From: Spartobacteria bacterium UBA695
Lineage (GTDB): Bacteria > Verrucomicrobiota > Verrucomicrobiia > Chthoniobacterales > Chthoniobacteraceae
Reading direction: 5' to 3'
DNA length: 64,000 nucleotides
Assembly: GCA_002298145.1 (NCBI GenBank)
Contig: DBMP01000013.1
Location: forward strand, 186,001-250,000
The notes beneath the pieces were generated by a model. That model made no database searches. It was given only the letters and a program-made list of their open reading frames with translations, and had not been told where the DNA came from. Each line of letters begins with the position of its first letter. Position 1 is the first letter of the stretch. The translations under genes and the position numbers were made by a program. Below, piece by piece: positions 1-9,357 of this stretch.

Positions 1-573
1 ACCGCCAATAGCGGCGATGCCGCATTGCTCGATCTATTTTGCCTCAACGAATCCCCGCGCCCTGCGAACACCGCAGTCTCCACCGATCCGGTGCCGATCG
101 CGGGGAGGCTGAACCTCAATACGCAACAACGCGCCGTTCTCAAAGCCGTAATCAAGGGCGTAATCAAAACCGAGGAAACGAACGACACCGTTGCCGACAC
201 TGATGCGGACACACTCGCGGGAACGTTGGTCGCGTTGACTAGTTCCAGCAACACGCTGAAAGGCCCTTTGCTTAACCGCGCAGAGCTTGTTACAAAATGG
301 ATCGGCGACACTGCGGCGATTCCCGCTACTTCGCAGGATTCCATTATCAAGCGCCGCAGGGAAGCGGCCATCCGAGCTTTGGCTGATGTCGGCAACACCC
401 GCACATGGAATCTCCTCATCGACATGATTGCACAAAGCGGCCGCTATCCATCCAACGCGGCCTCGATTGATCAATTCAATGTCGCCGGAGAAAAGCGGTA
501 CTGGTTGCATGTTGCCATCGACCGCTATACCGGCAAAGTCATCGCCAAGTATCTCGAACCCGTTTATGAGTAA
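1..573 (+). CDS. Verru_Chthon cassette protein A-like, C-terminal part (5' end outside window)
   Basis: The reading frame is open from base 1 without a stop, so the gene starts upstream of the window; only about 190 C-terminal residues are seen. The stretch GDAALLDLF followed by AGRLNLNTQQ resembles the C-terminal region of Verru_Chthon cassette protein A, a large protein encoded near the pseudopilin-like proteins B, C and D in Verrucomicrobia. Its biochemical role is unknown. The last codons overlap the ATG of the next gene by 8 bp, which suggests translational coupling. Proteins B, C and D of the window lie 10 kb away on the other strand, so this A protein may belong to a second cassette upstream. 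The family call rests on motif memory, not a search. Confidence 0.6.
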   Translation, partial: TANSGDAALLDLFCLNESPRPANTAVSTDPVPIAGRLNLNTQQRAVLKAVIKGVIKTEETNDTVADTDADTLAGTLVALTSSSNTLKGPLLNRAELVTKWIGDTAAIPATSQDSIIKRRREAAIRALADVGNTRTWNLLIDMIAQSGRYPSNAASIDQFNVAGEKRYWLHVAIDRYTGKVIAKYLEPVYE

Positions 574-1225
574 GCTTCCCGTATTCCCCTGCCTTCTCAT
601 GGTATGGAGTGCAACGTTTCATGCAGAAGCCCAGCAAACGCCGGAACCCGCCCCGCCTTATGTCAGAAACGCGCCGGGCATGGCGTCGTGGAAGATCACG
701 GTTTCCCGATGCAAATCGGCTTCGCCAGAGGCTGAAAGCGGAGAGATCGCAGCGAGGGAAATTGATGTCATAAAAACAGCCACCATTCGTCACGAACTCG
801 TTTTCTCCGGTTCGGGACAAACCTCCGAGCGTTGGTTTTGCTCTGGAATCGTTCTATTGACTGGCAGCGGGAGCTCCATTCTTGTGGCCGATAGCCGGGA
901 TGAGAACGTGAAGCAAATGGTTCCCAACTATGCGGCGTCCGATTTTCCCGAACTTCTCTGGATTGTCCGATCGTGCTATGCCGGGGTGCAAAAATTTGGT
1001 GCCGCGGTTTGCTATTACTACGCGGAACCCTCGGGAGTGCGGCAAGCGTGGATCGATCGCACGACCGGGATGCCGGTTGCTTATTGCGCCGGAGGTATTC
1101 TCCAAAACTATCTATTCCAGGAACCGCCGGCACGGCTCCTTGAGCTTCCCATTCCCGTTCAAAAAGCGCTCAAGGATTTTAACGCGGCCCGGGACCTCTC
1201 CCATCACGAGGCGAAATATAATTAG
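566..1225 (+). CDS. Secreted hypothetical protein
   Basis: This 219-residue protein is not recognised. The start is placed at the ATG at 566, which overlaps the stop of the preceding Verru_Chthon A-like gene (ATGAGTAA), because it is followed directly by a typical signal peptide: basic SK, a hydrophobic core LPVFPCLLMVWSATF and the cleavage-like HAEAQ. The frame is open further upstream to 428, but that part is the antiphase of the previous gene. The mature part has several cysteines and no obvious catalytic motif. Overlap with the A-like gene suggests a shared transcript and a role at the cell surface with that cassette; this is inference from position only. Confidence 0.65.
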   Translation: MSKLPVFPCLLMVWSATFHAEAQQTPEPAPPYVRNAPGMASWKITVSRCKSASPEAESGEIAAREIDVIKTATIRHELVFSGSGQTSERWFCSGIVLLTGSGSSILVADSRDENVKQMVPNYAASDFPELLWIVRSCYAGVQKFGAAVCYYYAEPSGVRQAWIDRTTGMPVAYCAGGILQNYLFQEPPARLLELPIPVQKALKDFNAARDLSHHEAKYN

Positions 1226-1271
1226 GCTGCCGCAACCTATCCATTCTGCTCAATCGGGAGACCGGGCGTGC

Positions 1272-3941
1272 CTATGGCGCCTCGGTTTTCCCCGCCGCAA
1301 CATCTTTTAAGAAATCCGATCGGCCCTGGAGTTTCCAATCCGGAAGTTCGCTTGAAAAGACGGCAATCGGAGCATCTCCAACCTTAAATCCAGGCTTGCT
1401 CTGTTCGTATGCGATGGCGTTCAGGCGCCAGTCGTTTGCTGCGGTGACTTTCTTGAAACCGGTGACGGTCACCGGCTCAATGGCCGCGTTTGCTTGCAGA
1501 TTTTCCACTTCCCGGCGGTGGTTCCATAAAACAATGGAATAGCGCTTTTCCTTCGCCGCATTGGGCCGAATATCCTCCAGCACATAAGCTTCGACATTTT
1601 GCGCGGGTTCACAAAGGCCGACGAGCTTTCGTCCCTTCATGGCGTCCACGGAAAACACATAGGAAAGCAGCCGTAGCTTTGGATTCCAATCAATGTCGAA
1701 CAGGCCCCACGCCTTGGTGTACCCATTCTCGCAAAAATCTTTCGCGATAAAGAAATCGACCCGTCTCATATCATAGAGAAAGAAACAACGGGCAAAGGCT
1801 TTGATGTTGTCATACGGGTAGGGGCCCTCGCCCCATTGCTCGGAGTCCAGCAGCGGCTTGGTGCTGTTGACCTTAGCCATTTCCCGGCGCATGAAAGCGG
1901 GAAAGTCCTTCGAGGCAAGATGCGAGGTATGGTGAATCGAATACGCGTCCGTATATTGATCGATTCCAAGTTCCATGCACTTGTCCACAAAGCGCCGTCC
2001 CCCGGTCGGGCCTCCCTTTTCATCGTCGCGGGAATAAGTTGCGGCAAATGCCACGGTCTTTATTTCCGGGGCCGCTTCGTCGACAACTTTTCTCAAAATC
2101 TGCATTTCGTCGACATACATTTCGGGCGTGCTTTTGCGCCACCAAGTGTCGGGCGCATCCACTTCGTTGCCAAGTTCCACATAATGCACCCCCTTGCCTT
2201 TATAGCGTTCAATCAACTCGCGAAGATAGGCTTCATATTGTGGTTTGAATTCCGGTTTGACGGCGGACACAATATGGTTGCCCACGGTGTATTTCGACGG
2301 GGGATAGCCCACCGTGAGGAGATGGGTTTGGCCATACTTTAGCGCAGAGGCTATTTGATAATCCAAGTCGGCAAAATCAAGCTTGGCAGGATCTCCGGAG
2401 GGAGCGAGCCGGTGCCAGCACGATTCGGCTGTGCGGAAACTGTCTACCCCGGCCCGGGCCAGCAAATTGTAGGCAAATTCGTATTTTTCCTTTTCCGCAC
2501 CCCGCGCTACAACAACAAAAGGGCGCTCCATCCCATGCAGTCCGAATTCGGTGATTTCAGGAAAGTGGGAGTCGGCGGTCGGTAGCGGCCGGGTTTTGAT
2601 TTTCCTCAACACTTCTTCGGCAGCCCGAGGCCCCACTTCTTCGTAGGTTGACGCGATCACTTTTTCGTAAAATGCGCGGTCCAGTTTCTTTCGGTATTCT
2701 TCCGGCGTCATTTGTTTCATCAACTCCGCCCAAGTTGGCTGAGGAGAGCCGGTGGGATGATTGCCCGTGGGGATGGCCGTTAAATCATCCGTCAGCAAAA
2801 TTGCATCCAAATAAGCGACATATCGACCATCTTTGGCTCGGGGGGCCTTGACGAGAAGCCGCAGCGTATGATCTTTGCTATCCAACGTCAGGGGCCCTGC
2901 GGGGATCCAGCCGAATACATTGAACGGCGGATTGCCATACCCGCTGCCCATCGAAGCGATGCCCTTCAGCGATACCGGGGCCCCTCCGTCGATGGAATAA
3001 CAAAAGGGGCTGGTACCGTCTCCCGTTTGTGACGACGCGGCGATCCAAAGGTTGTATTTTCCCGCGCGAGGCACGCGCAATTTGTAGTCGGCGAAATAGG
3101 GAGGCTTCGCTACGAACTGGGCATCGCGCTTTATTTCCAGGCGCATCAGCATGGCCCCTGAAACTCCATTGCTGCCGCTGCTGACGCAAATGGCGTTGGG
3201 AAAATTCGTTGCCGTGAAGTCCTCCGCTTCCATCCATGCTGTCGCCGCGGGAGAGGTCTCTTCTGGCCCGACCACGAGATCATCAAACTCCGCCTGCCCA
3301 TTGGTTTGCAGGAGGACATAATGTGTTTTGGCTTCGTATGAGAACGGTTTTCCGTCAATGACCGGAACCCCGTTGATCGAGAGCGTCAAGCTTCTACCGC
3401 TGGTCTCATTGACGTCGAAAACCATGCGGTATTTTTCGGAAGCGGATACCTTCCCGCTTCCGATGATTTGCTTGGGTTGATTGACGTTGTTCCATGCCGT
3501 CCATGTTCCGTTTGGTTGAATAATGATCGAAAGCCCGGCGGCGGAATCCGGCCATTCACCACGCTGGAAAGGAGCCCACTGAACGGCGGCCCAGTTGCTA
3601 AGCGGGCGGACTGTAACGGCCGCATGATAGTGCCGCCCCAGATTGTCAAAGTTCCGGTCCAGGCAAAGCGAAGCGGGGCCTTTATTGGAGCCCGCGTTGG
3701 TTATGGCCAGCGCATTATTTTCAATCCTAAACCGGTCTGAGGCCGTTCCGCCTGGCGCGACAACCGTTGTCATGCGGTAGGACGCCGACCCCGTCGCTCC
3801 GCTTTGGCGCTGAGCTGGCTGGCTATTGAAATCGGCGGTATCCGGGACATTGAAATTGTCGAAGAACGCGGGTTCGCCGAAGGCGCCAAGCGAAAGTGAG
3901 CAGGCAATAGCAAATGTGAAAGGAAGGAGGCGGGGAGTCAT
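1272..3941 (-). CDS. Secreted multidomain glycoside hydrolase (clan GH-A-like) with LamG-like and CBM-like modules
   Basis: An 889-residue exported enzyme. Residues 1-22 form a signal peptide ending near GAFGEPAF. Residues 25-225 are a concanavalin-like (LamG/DUF1080-type) sandwich that is clearly paralogous to the 228-residue protein encoded at 6111-6797. Residues 235-390 look like a carbohydrate-binding module (WMEAEDF, YKLRVPRAGKYNLWI, AYLDAILL). Residues 470-790 resemble a TIM-barrel glycosidase: VELGNEVD gives a candidate acid/base Glu593, and LLDSEQWGEG a candidate nucleophile Glu701. The family number and substrate cannot be assigned; GH39- or GH5-like are possibilities. It is the last gene of a minus-strand run with the genes at 4011, 6111 and 6801, and is probably under the LacI operator at 9274. 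Confidence 0.75.
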   Translation of the reverse strand: MTPRLLPFTFAIACSLSLGAFGEPAFFDNFNVPDTADFNSQPAQRQSGATGSASYRMTTVVAPGGTASDRFRIENNALAITNAGSNKGPASLCLDRNFDNLGRHYHAAVTVRPLSNWAAVQWAPFQRGEWPDSAAGLSIIIQPNGTWTAWNNVNQPKQIIGSGKVSASEKYRMVFDVNETSGRSLTLSINGVPVIDGKPFSYEAKTHYVLLQTNGQAEFDDLVVGPEETSPAATAWMEAEDFTATNFPNAICVSSGSNGVSGAMLMRLEIKRDAQFVAKPPYFADYKLRVPRAGKYNLWIAASSQTGDGTSPFCYSIDGGAPVSLKGIASMGSGYGNPPFNVFGWIPAGPLTLDSKDHTLRLLVKAPRAKDGRYVAYLDAILLTDDLTAIPTGNHPTGSPQPTWAELMKQMTPEEYRKKLDRAFYEKVIASTYEEVGPRAAEEVLRKIKTRPLPTADSHFPEITEFGLHGMERPFVVVARGAEKEKYEFAYNLLARAGVDSFRTAESCWHRLAPSGDPAKLDFADLDYQIASALKYGQTHLLTVGYPPSKYTVGNHIVSAVKPEFKPQYEAYLRELIERYKGKGVHYVELGNEVDAPDTWWRKSTPEMYVDEMQILRKVVDEAAPEIKTVAFAATYSRDDEKGGPTGGRRFVDKCMELGIDQYTDAYSIHHTSHLASKDFPAFMRREMAKVNSTKPLLDSEQWGEGPYPYDNIKAFARCFFLYDMRRVDFFIAKDFCENGYTKAWGLFDIDWNPKLRLLSYVFSVDAMKGRKLVGLCEPAQNVEAYVLEDIRPNAAKEKRYSIVLWNHRREVENLQANAAIEPVTVTGFKKVTAANDWRLNAIAYEQSKPGFKVGDAPIAVFSSELPDWKLQGRSDFLKDVAAGKTEAP

Positions 3942-4010
3942 ATGCGGAAGGTTGGTGTTTTTGTCGCCCGGCGGAAATTCGGCCAGCGATCCTACGGTTT
4001 TGAGAAATGG

Positions 4011-6056
4011 CTATTTGTATTTTTCGTCGCGGGTAACGGCAGGAAAGTTGTCGGTGCGGAAGGGCGACGCCGGAAGGCCCGCGCTGCTGTAAAGATTGAG
4101 GGTGGGATTATCGGCCCATCCGTAGCGTACGGCGGTGGGCGAGGGGATGGTGTCGGACCACACGATGACGCTGTCGCCGTCGATTTTCGCATCAGCCCAG
4201 CTCCATTTCTCATCGGTGCCGAAAATGGCGAAACCCTCCAGGTCGCTCGCGGGGCTATTCCGCACATTTGGCGCCGTTTTGTTATCCTTGCTTGTGACCA
4301 TGTAGGTGGCGGGAACGGGTGGCGCGGCCAGCCCTCCATCAGCATTTTTGAAAGTGATGCGGATTTTGCTTCCCTCAATTTTGTAGGCGTCAAAGACAGG
4401 ACCGGAGCAAGGAACTTTTTTCCCGTAATCGTTGGCGAGGGCAATCGCGGCAAGGCGCTTACCGACGGCCTCTTTGTTTCGGGGGTGGATGTCGTCGGAA
4501 TCTCCCAGATCAATGAGAACCGCTTCGCCTGTGCGGGGCAGTTTGAGCGCCTGGGATTGAGCCTCGCGAAGTTCTGCCCACGCGCTTTGGCCGGGAGCCG
4601 GTTTTTTAGGCTGGTGATTGGCAAGTTGGCAAAAATAAAAGGGGAAATTGCCCTGTCCCCAGTGGTTGCGCCAGTCGGTAATCATCAGCGGGAAGGCCGT
4701 GCGGTATTGCCAGGCGCGTCCGGCATTGGATTCGCCCTGGTACCAAATCACACCGCTTATGGCGTAGGGAATGATCGGGGCGATCATTCCGTTGAAGAGA
4801 TGTGACGCGATGCGATGGGGTTGGGGCGGGGCTGGCGGTGGCTGGGGTATGGCACTGAGTTGTGTGGAATCGAGAGATGGTAAAGCGAATTCTTGTTTGG
4901 CAAGCCATTCACCGGTGACCGGTTTTTCGTCGACCTTGACGACGCTGGGAAACCGGGCCGCGCCTCCGGGAGCAAAGACCCGGATGGCGAGGATGTTTTT
5001 GCCCATTTTCACTTTCGTAACCGGCACTCCGTATTTGTGGATGAACCCACTGCCTGGATAAGTATAGTAATCCAGCGATGCGAGGAGTTCTCCGTTCCAA
5101 TAGACGCTCTCGAATCCTTCGATGCTCCCGAGATCTAACCCCAGCGGACCGATGCTGGGTTGAGAGCGTTCTATTTCCGTGCGAAGCCAGACGGCCCCGT
5201 CTCCGGTGAAATTCGCTCCGGTGATGTTCCCCGGGATTTTCACTTTTTGCCAATCCTGGGCGCCTGTTTCCGAGGTGGCAAAGTCGCCGGGCATGAAGGG
5301 GTGATCTTCGCGTCTTGTCTCTTTTAACCAAACGCCAAAGGCATCCACCCATTTCTTGTGCATGGAGGGATAGCTTCTAATTTGCGCGAAAACCTTCTCT
5401 TTGGCATCTTTGAGGTCTGGCACCGAATCCATTGCGGCTTCGCTGGTCCAGGCTTCGGAATGGGTGCCGCCCCAGCAGGAGAGAATGAGACCGACGGGCA
5501 CCTTGAGCTCTGTTTGCAAGGTCTTGCCAAAGTAATAACCGACGGCAGTGAAGTTGCGGGAGGTTTCAGGTGATGCCGTTATCCAGCGGCCTTCGCAATC
5601 CTCCAATGGCGTGATGGACGTCGACTTTTTAACATAGAATTGTCGCAAGAGAGGGTTCGCGGAATTGGCAATTTCCCTATCCCCTCCGAGGGTGTTGACC
5701 AGGATCCATTCCATGTTCGATTGGCCGGAGGCAATCCACACCTCGCCGACCACGACATCGGCAATTCGAATTTGGTTTTTGCCGGTGACGGTCATCTCAA
5801 AAGGACCCTGAGGCGACTGGGCCAGGTTGAGCGTCGCTTTCCATTTTCCATCCATCCCCGCAATCGCCCGGACGGTCTGTTCGCCCAATTGTACGGAAAC
5901 TTCCTCTCCGGAAGCAGCCTTGCCCCAGATGGGAACCTTGGCATCCCTTTTTAAGACCATGTGGTTGGAGATGATCGCGGGAAGCGTAACGTCGGCCCGG
6001 CAGAGCGGCAGCGGCAGGAAGGCGGCTATCGCGGAGATGAGCGTTGTATTTTTCAT
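4011..6056 (-). CDS. Sialate O-acetylesterase family protein (SGNH-type carbohydrate esterase)
   Basis: A 681-residue exported esterase with an N-terminal signal peptide (MKNTTLISAIAAFLPLPLC). GQSNMEW places the nucleophile at Ser113, IWYQGESN (437-444) is the conserved second block, and GDSDDIHPRNK gives Asp521/His524 of the DxxH catalytic pair. A jelly-roll-like insertion (about 270-390) separates the two halves, as is usual in this family. Despite the name, verrucomicrobial members usually deacetylate plant or algal polysaccharides rather than sialic acid; that is family knowledge, and the actual substrate is unknown. It lies 70 bp upstream of the 889-residue glycosidase and 55 bp downstream of the LamG-like gene, consistent with one operon for an acetylated polysaccharide. 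Confidence 0.85.
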   Translation of the reverse strand: MKNTTLISAIAAFLPLPLCRADVTLPAIISNHMVLKRDAKVPIWGKAASGEEVSVQLGEQTVRAIAGMDGKWKATLNLAQSPQGPFEMTVTGKNQIRIADVVVGEVWIASGQSNMEWILVNTLGGDREIANSANPLLRQFYVKKSTSITPLEDCEGRWITASPETSRNFTAVGYYFGKTLQTELKVPVGLILSCWGGTHSEAWTSEAAMDSVPDLKDAKEKVFAQIRSYPSMHKKWVDAFGVWLKETRREDHPFMPGDFATSETGAQDWQKVKIPGNITGANFTGDGAVWLRTEIERSQPSIGPLGLDLGSIEGFESVYWNGELLASLDYYTYPGSGFIHKYGVPVTKVKMGKNILAIRVFAPGGAARFPSVVKVDEKPVTGEWLAKQEFALPSLDSTQLSAIPQPPPAPPQPHRIASHLFNGMIAPIIPYAISGVIWYQGESNAGRAWQYRTAFPLMITDWRNHWGQGNFPFYFCQLANHQPKKPAPGQSAWAELREAQSQALKLPRTGEAVLIDLGDSDDIHPRNKEAVGKRLAAIALANDYGKKVPCSGPVFDAYKIEGSKIRITFKNADGGLAAPPVPATYMVTSKDNKTAPNVRNSPASDLEGFAIFGTDEKWSWADAKIDGDSVIVWSDTIPSPTAVRYGWADNPTLNLYSSAGLPASPFRTDNFPAVTRDEKYK

Positions 6057-6110
6057 CGAAAGGACGATCTTGGCAAAGAACCGGCGTGCGCCAAACGGAT
6101 GAAGTTTTGC

Positions 6111-6797
6111 TTAATCCACTGGCTCGACTAGAAGATCGTCAAATTCAGTTTGGCCTACGGACTGAAGCATCACAAAACGCTTTGCTGAATCGTACGAAAA
6201 TGCTTTTCGATCGACGACTTTGGTCCCGTTGATCGTAACGGTTACGAACCGCCCCGCGGTCTCGTCTACATCGAACTCCACTCGGTATTGCTCTGCTCCC
6301 GCGGCTTTCCCAGATCCGATCAATTGCTTGGGCTTATCGGTATTATTCCATAAGTTCCAAGCGCCGTTTGGCGAGATGATCAGCGAGAGTCCGGAGGAAG
6401 TATCGGGCCAGTCGCCTTTCTGGACCGGCGTTAATTGGATTCCAGCCCAAGAAGTCAGAGGGTGGGCAGTTACTGCTACGCGGTAGCGTTTCCCAAGATT
6501 GTCAAAATTGCGGTCCGGGCAAACCGAAACGGGCGCCTTTTTCCCACCGGCATTGGTAAGCGAAAGCACATTCTTTTCGATCTTGATCTGGTCGTCTTGA
6601 ATTCCGCTCGGAACCATCAGCGTGACGATGCGGTAAGGTACGGGGCTCTCGGAGCCGCTCTGGCGCAGGTCGCGCTGGGTATTGATGTCCGCTGAATCCG
6701 GGGAATTAAAGTTGTCCGAAAACGCGGGGCCACCGAGGGCATTGAGGGAAAGGGCTAAGGCAAGGCCAAAGGCGCAGGGGATGATACGAGTTTTCAT
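6111..6797 (-). CDS. Secreted LamG/DUF1080-like domain protein
   Basis: A 228-residue protein with a signal peptide (MKTRIIPCAFGLALALSLNALG) followed by a single concanavalin-like domain. It matches residues 20-225 of the 889-residue glycosidase three genes away almost block for block (FSDNFNSPDSADINTQ versus FFDNFNVPDTADFNSQ, DRNFDNLGKRYR versus DRNFDNLGRHYH, EFDDLLV versus EFDDLVV). It has no catalytic motif, so a sugar-binding role, perhaps anchoring the enzymes to the polysaccharide, is the most reasonable inference. The upstream gene ends 4 bp before its start, so the two are surely co-transcribed. Confidence 0.7.
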   Translation of the reverse strand: MKTRIIPCAFGLALALSLNALGGPAFSDNFNSPDSADINTQRDLRQSGSESPVPYRIVTLMVPSGIQDDQIKIEKNVLSLTNAGGKKAPVSVCPDRNFDNLGKRYRVAVTAHPLTSWAGIQLTPVQKGDWPDTSSGLSLIISPNGAWNLWNNTDKPKQLIGSGKAAGAEQYRVEFDVDETAGRFVTVTINGTKVVDRKAFSYDSAKRFVMLQSVGQTEFDDLLVEPVD

Positions 6798-6800
6798 AGG

Positions 6801-9233
6801 TTAGTTTCCGATGAGGTAAAAGTCCGATACTTCCAGTTGGTTTTGATTTTCCCGGCTATTAAAGCCAATGGAGATCTTTTTCACTTGCCGCCCCAGTGAA
6901 GCCGCATCCACAGCCATTTCCCCTGAGGGCACTACGACAAAGCTGTCCAGCGGTGCATAGGCCACGTGCCACTTTCCGTCGGCGGGGAATAGCTGATAGT
7001 TGAAGGTCGACTGCTTTTCCTGGCTGTTCCAGGTGATGACTCTTGGAGTTCCCTGCTTCATCATGCGGGCTCGGATCAACACGCCGGTGACCCGTTCCAG
7101 CTTTGCTTCCTGCGGGATGGTGAACTGGGGGTAGGCCCAGCGGTCGCCGCCCGCGAATTGGGCGCTGAACCCCCATTGTGCTTCGGGAGAGTGTTCGAAA
7201 TGCAGGGTAGCGTTTGGCGTGGCGTTTTTCCTCCAGCGATGCTCTTCGCCCAACGGCAGCGCAAACTGATAGCTATATTTTTTGAGGTAGTCATCCAAAC
7301 CCTGGACAAACATGAAGCGCATCACCGAAGGCGGGATTTTGCCGCTCACATCGGGGGATGACGGGACGACCTCCAGCAACCGGGTTTCCTCACCGGCAGG
7401 GAAACGTGAGAAATCGACTTCAGCTTGCAATTCCAGGCTGCCATTGGCGGGGATTTTGGCGGAAACCGTGCCCAGCAGACCGCCCGGGGAACGGTCCCCT
7501 TCCTTGCGATATTCGAGCTTTACGTTGTGTTCCACTGAGTCGAGATTGGCCGCCAGCACGGGGACGCTTAGCTTGCCCGGAGCGCTCTCTACACGGTAGC
7601 CACGTGTGTCGGGCGAAACCGCAGCGTTTTTCATCTGCGGCTTCAAGACGATCGGGCTTGGCTTTGCCGCGCGCGGCGCTTCCTTATGGCTGATTTTGGC
7701 GAGTTTAAAGGTAATGGAGTCGGTGCTAATCAGCGGGCGCACGGTATCGATCTGTGCTGTGGCAAATCCAAGACCGTCTGGTACCGGCACGGCGGCATCC
7801 GGTTTCAATGAGCGTCCGTCGGCTCCGTAGACCGCCCTGGGCACAAACGGCAAGGGCACCGTCGCGCTCGGGTCAACATTTGTTCCCAGAAAGACCAGGA
7901 CCGCATCTCCCTTTTTGGGTGCGAAAACTTGCGCGCAAATTTTCCCGTCGGCACCGGTGATGTCGCCGATATAGGTTTTGTTTGAGAGAAGGCTGACCGT
8001 GGCGGCATAGGCTGCCATGCTGCGGGTCGGCGTTTCTAGTGAGTCCATCATGCCGAAGTTGTTCAATTCGCGTTCGGTGTAGTCGACATAGACAAAGGGA
8101 AAGACGCGCTCTATGCCGCAGGCCTTGGCCTGAATGGCATTGCCGGCGATTTTCATGGCGGAGGTCTGAATTTGCTTCAGCTTCGGACGGCTTTGCTTTG
8201 GCCCGCTCCAGTAGGCGCCGGACTCCGTCAGCCAGAGCGGCATGGCCTCGCGGTTGTTTGCTTTTAACCAGTGGCGGAATACCGATATATGCCGCGGCAA
8301 ATCCTGCGGTTCGCCGTAGTAATGGAAAGAGATGAAGTCTGATGCTTCGAGGAGGCCGTTCTTTGCGGCGAGATCGAGATATAGCTGCGCCATATAGGCG
8401 AAGACGCCTCCGCCGAGCGGTGTTTGCACCCCGGAATTGCGAAGCGCGTAGCGCATTGTCCATGCCCAGTAGGCATATTGATCGGCGGGGGCATTTTGCA
8501 AATCCGGTTCATTCCAGGCTTCGATGGCTCCCCATGTGGAGGCCCATTTTTGTGAGATAACTTTCCAGTCCTGAACCGAACGCACCACATCATCCGGCGC
8601 GGGGCCTTTTCCTACGCCGTTCCACAAATATGCCGCCGGAGATTCATGGGCCAATTCCAGGAGCGGCAGATCGTACTTTGCGTAAAGGCGGCGGGTTTCT
8701 CCAAACGCACGATCCTTTTCCCAGTCCCATGTTTCATCTTCCTGCTTTAGCTTGGGCCAGGCCATACGTTCCCGCACCATGGCGATTCCGCTTCGTTTTA
8801 GAATGCGAATCAGCGGTTCCCGTTGCGGTACGGGAGCAAGCCATGAAAGAGCGGCGTCCATTCCAAAGAAAGGATCCGGCTTGCCTTCGTATTTCGAGAT
8901 AGCTAATAGGCCGAAATGCCGCTTCGCGTCTGGAAAATCGAGATCGTAATAGCCTGCCTTCAGCTTCACGGGCACGAACCATTCGCCCAACCGCGCTTCG
9001 GCCTGCCCTTTCGCGACCTCTTTGCCTTGGTAATCGGTCAGCACATAAGCCCCACCGGGCTGATAATTGGCTGGAACGTGAATTTCGGCTTCTTGGTCCG
9101 GCTGAATAAAGAATTGCTCTATCTCAGGAAACATCTCGCCATGGCTCGATGCGCAAAGGAACGCTGAAAACAGGAATGCAAAAAACGCTTGGCTTGATCG
9201 GCGGACAAAAGCGCTGTGGGTATAAGGATTCAT
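6801..9233 (-). CDS. Secreted glycoside hydrolase-like protein (clan GH-A TIM barrel)
   Basis: An 810-residue protein with an N-terminal export signal (RRSSQAFFAFLFSAFLCASSHG). Residues 120-420 read like a retaining clan GH-A barrel: IEAWNEPD gives the probable acid/base Glu242 and LWLTESGAYW the probable nucleophile Glu337; SFHYYG lies between them. This spacing resembles GH39/GH5-type enzymes, but no family can be fixed by eye. The C-terminal half (about 500-810) is beta-rich and ends in ISIGFNSRENQNQLEVSDFYLIGN, a carbohydrate-binding-like module. It is the first gene of the minus-strand operon (6801, 6111, 4011, 1272). Its start codon lies about 40 bp from a LacI-type operator embedded in a promoter, so induction by a released sugar is likely. 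Confidence 0.75.
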   Translation of the reverse strand: MNPYTHSAFVRRSSQAFFAFLFSAFLCASSHGEMFPEIEQFFIQPDQEAEIHVPANYQPGGAYVLTDYQGKEVAKGQAEARLGEWFVPVKLKAGYYDLDFPDAKRHFGLLAISKYEGKPDPFFGMDAALSWLAPVPQREPLIRILKRSGIAMVRERMAWPKLKQEDETWDWEKDRAFGETRRLYAKYDLPLLELAHESPAAYLWNGVGKGPAPDDVVRSVQDWKVISQKWASTWGAIEAWNEPDLQNAPADQYAYWAWTMRYALRNSGVQTPLGGGVFAYMAQLYLDLAAKNGLLEASDFISFHYYGEPQDLPRHISVFRHWLKANNREAMPLWLTESGAYWSGPKQSRPKLKQIQTSAMKIAGNAIQAKACGIERVFPFVYVDYTERELNNFGMMDSLETPTRSMAAYAATVSLLSNKTYIGDITGADGKICAQVFAPKKGDAVLVFLGTNVDPSATVPLPFVPRAVYGADGRSLKPDAAVPVPDGLGFATAQIDTVRPLISTDSITFKLAKISHKEAPRAAKPSPIVLKPQMKNAAVSPDTRGYRVESAPGKLSVPVLAANLDSVEHNVKLEYRKEGDRSPGGLLGTVSAKIPANGSLELQAEVDFSRFPAGEETRLLEVVPSSPDVSGKIPPSVMRFMFVQGLDDYLKKYSYQFALPLGEEHRWRKNATPNATLHFEHSPEAQWGFSAQFAGGDRWAYPQFTIPQEAKLERVTGVLIRARMMKQGTPRVITWNSQEKQSTFNYQLFPADGKWHVAYAPLDSFVVVPSGEMAVDAASLGRQVKKISIGFNSRENQNQLEVSDFYLIGN

Positions 9234-9266
9234 AGAGGGGAAGGCAAAGAGGGGGAAGATGAATAG

Positions 9267-9295
9267 AAATTACTGGAACGTTCCCATAAATGCAA
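9267..9295 (-). promoter_or_regulatory. Sigma70-like promoter with embedded LacI-type operator for the glycosidase operon
   Basis: On the minus strand TTGCAT (9295-9290) and TAATTT (9272-9267) are separated by exactly 17 bp. Inside the spacer lies TGGGAACGTTCC (9285-9274), a near copy of the palindrome TGGAACGTTCCA found also at 12435 and 13620. It points to the glycosidase gene starting at 9233, and a LacI-family gene lies immediately upstream. A repressor bound there would directly block the polymerase. Binding by one or both LacI proteins is inferred. Confidence 0.75.
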
Positions 9296-9357
9296 CTTTT
9301 TTTTGGCCTTTGGAGAATATAGGGCACCCCCGGTTTCCAGAGGTGACCTATACAAGA

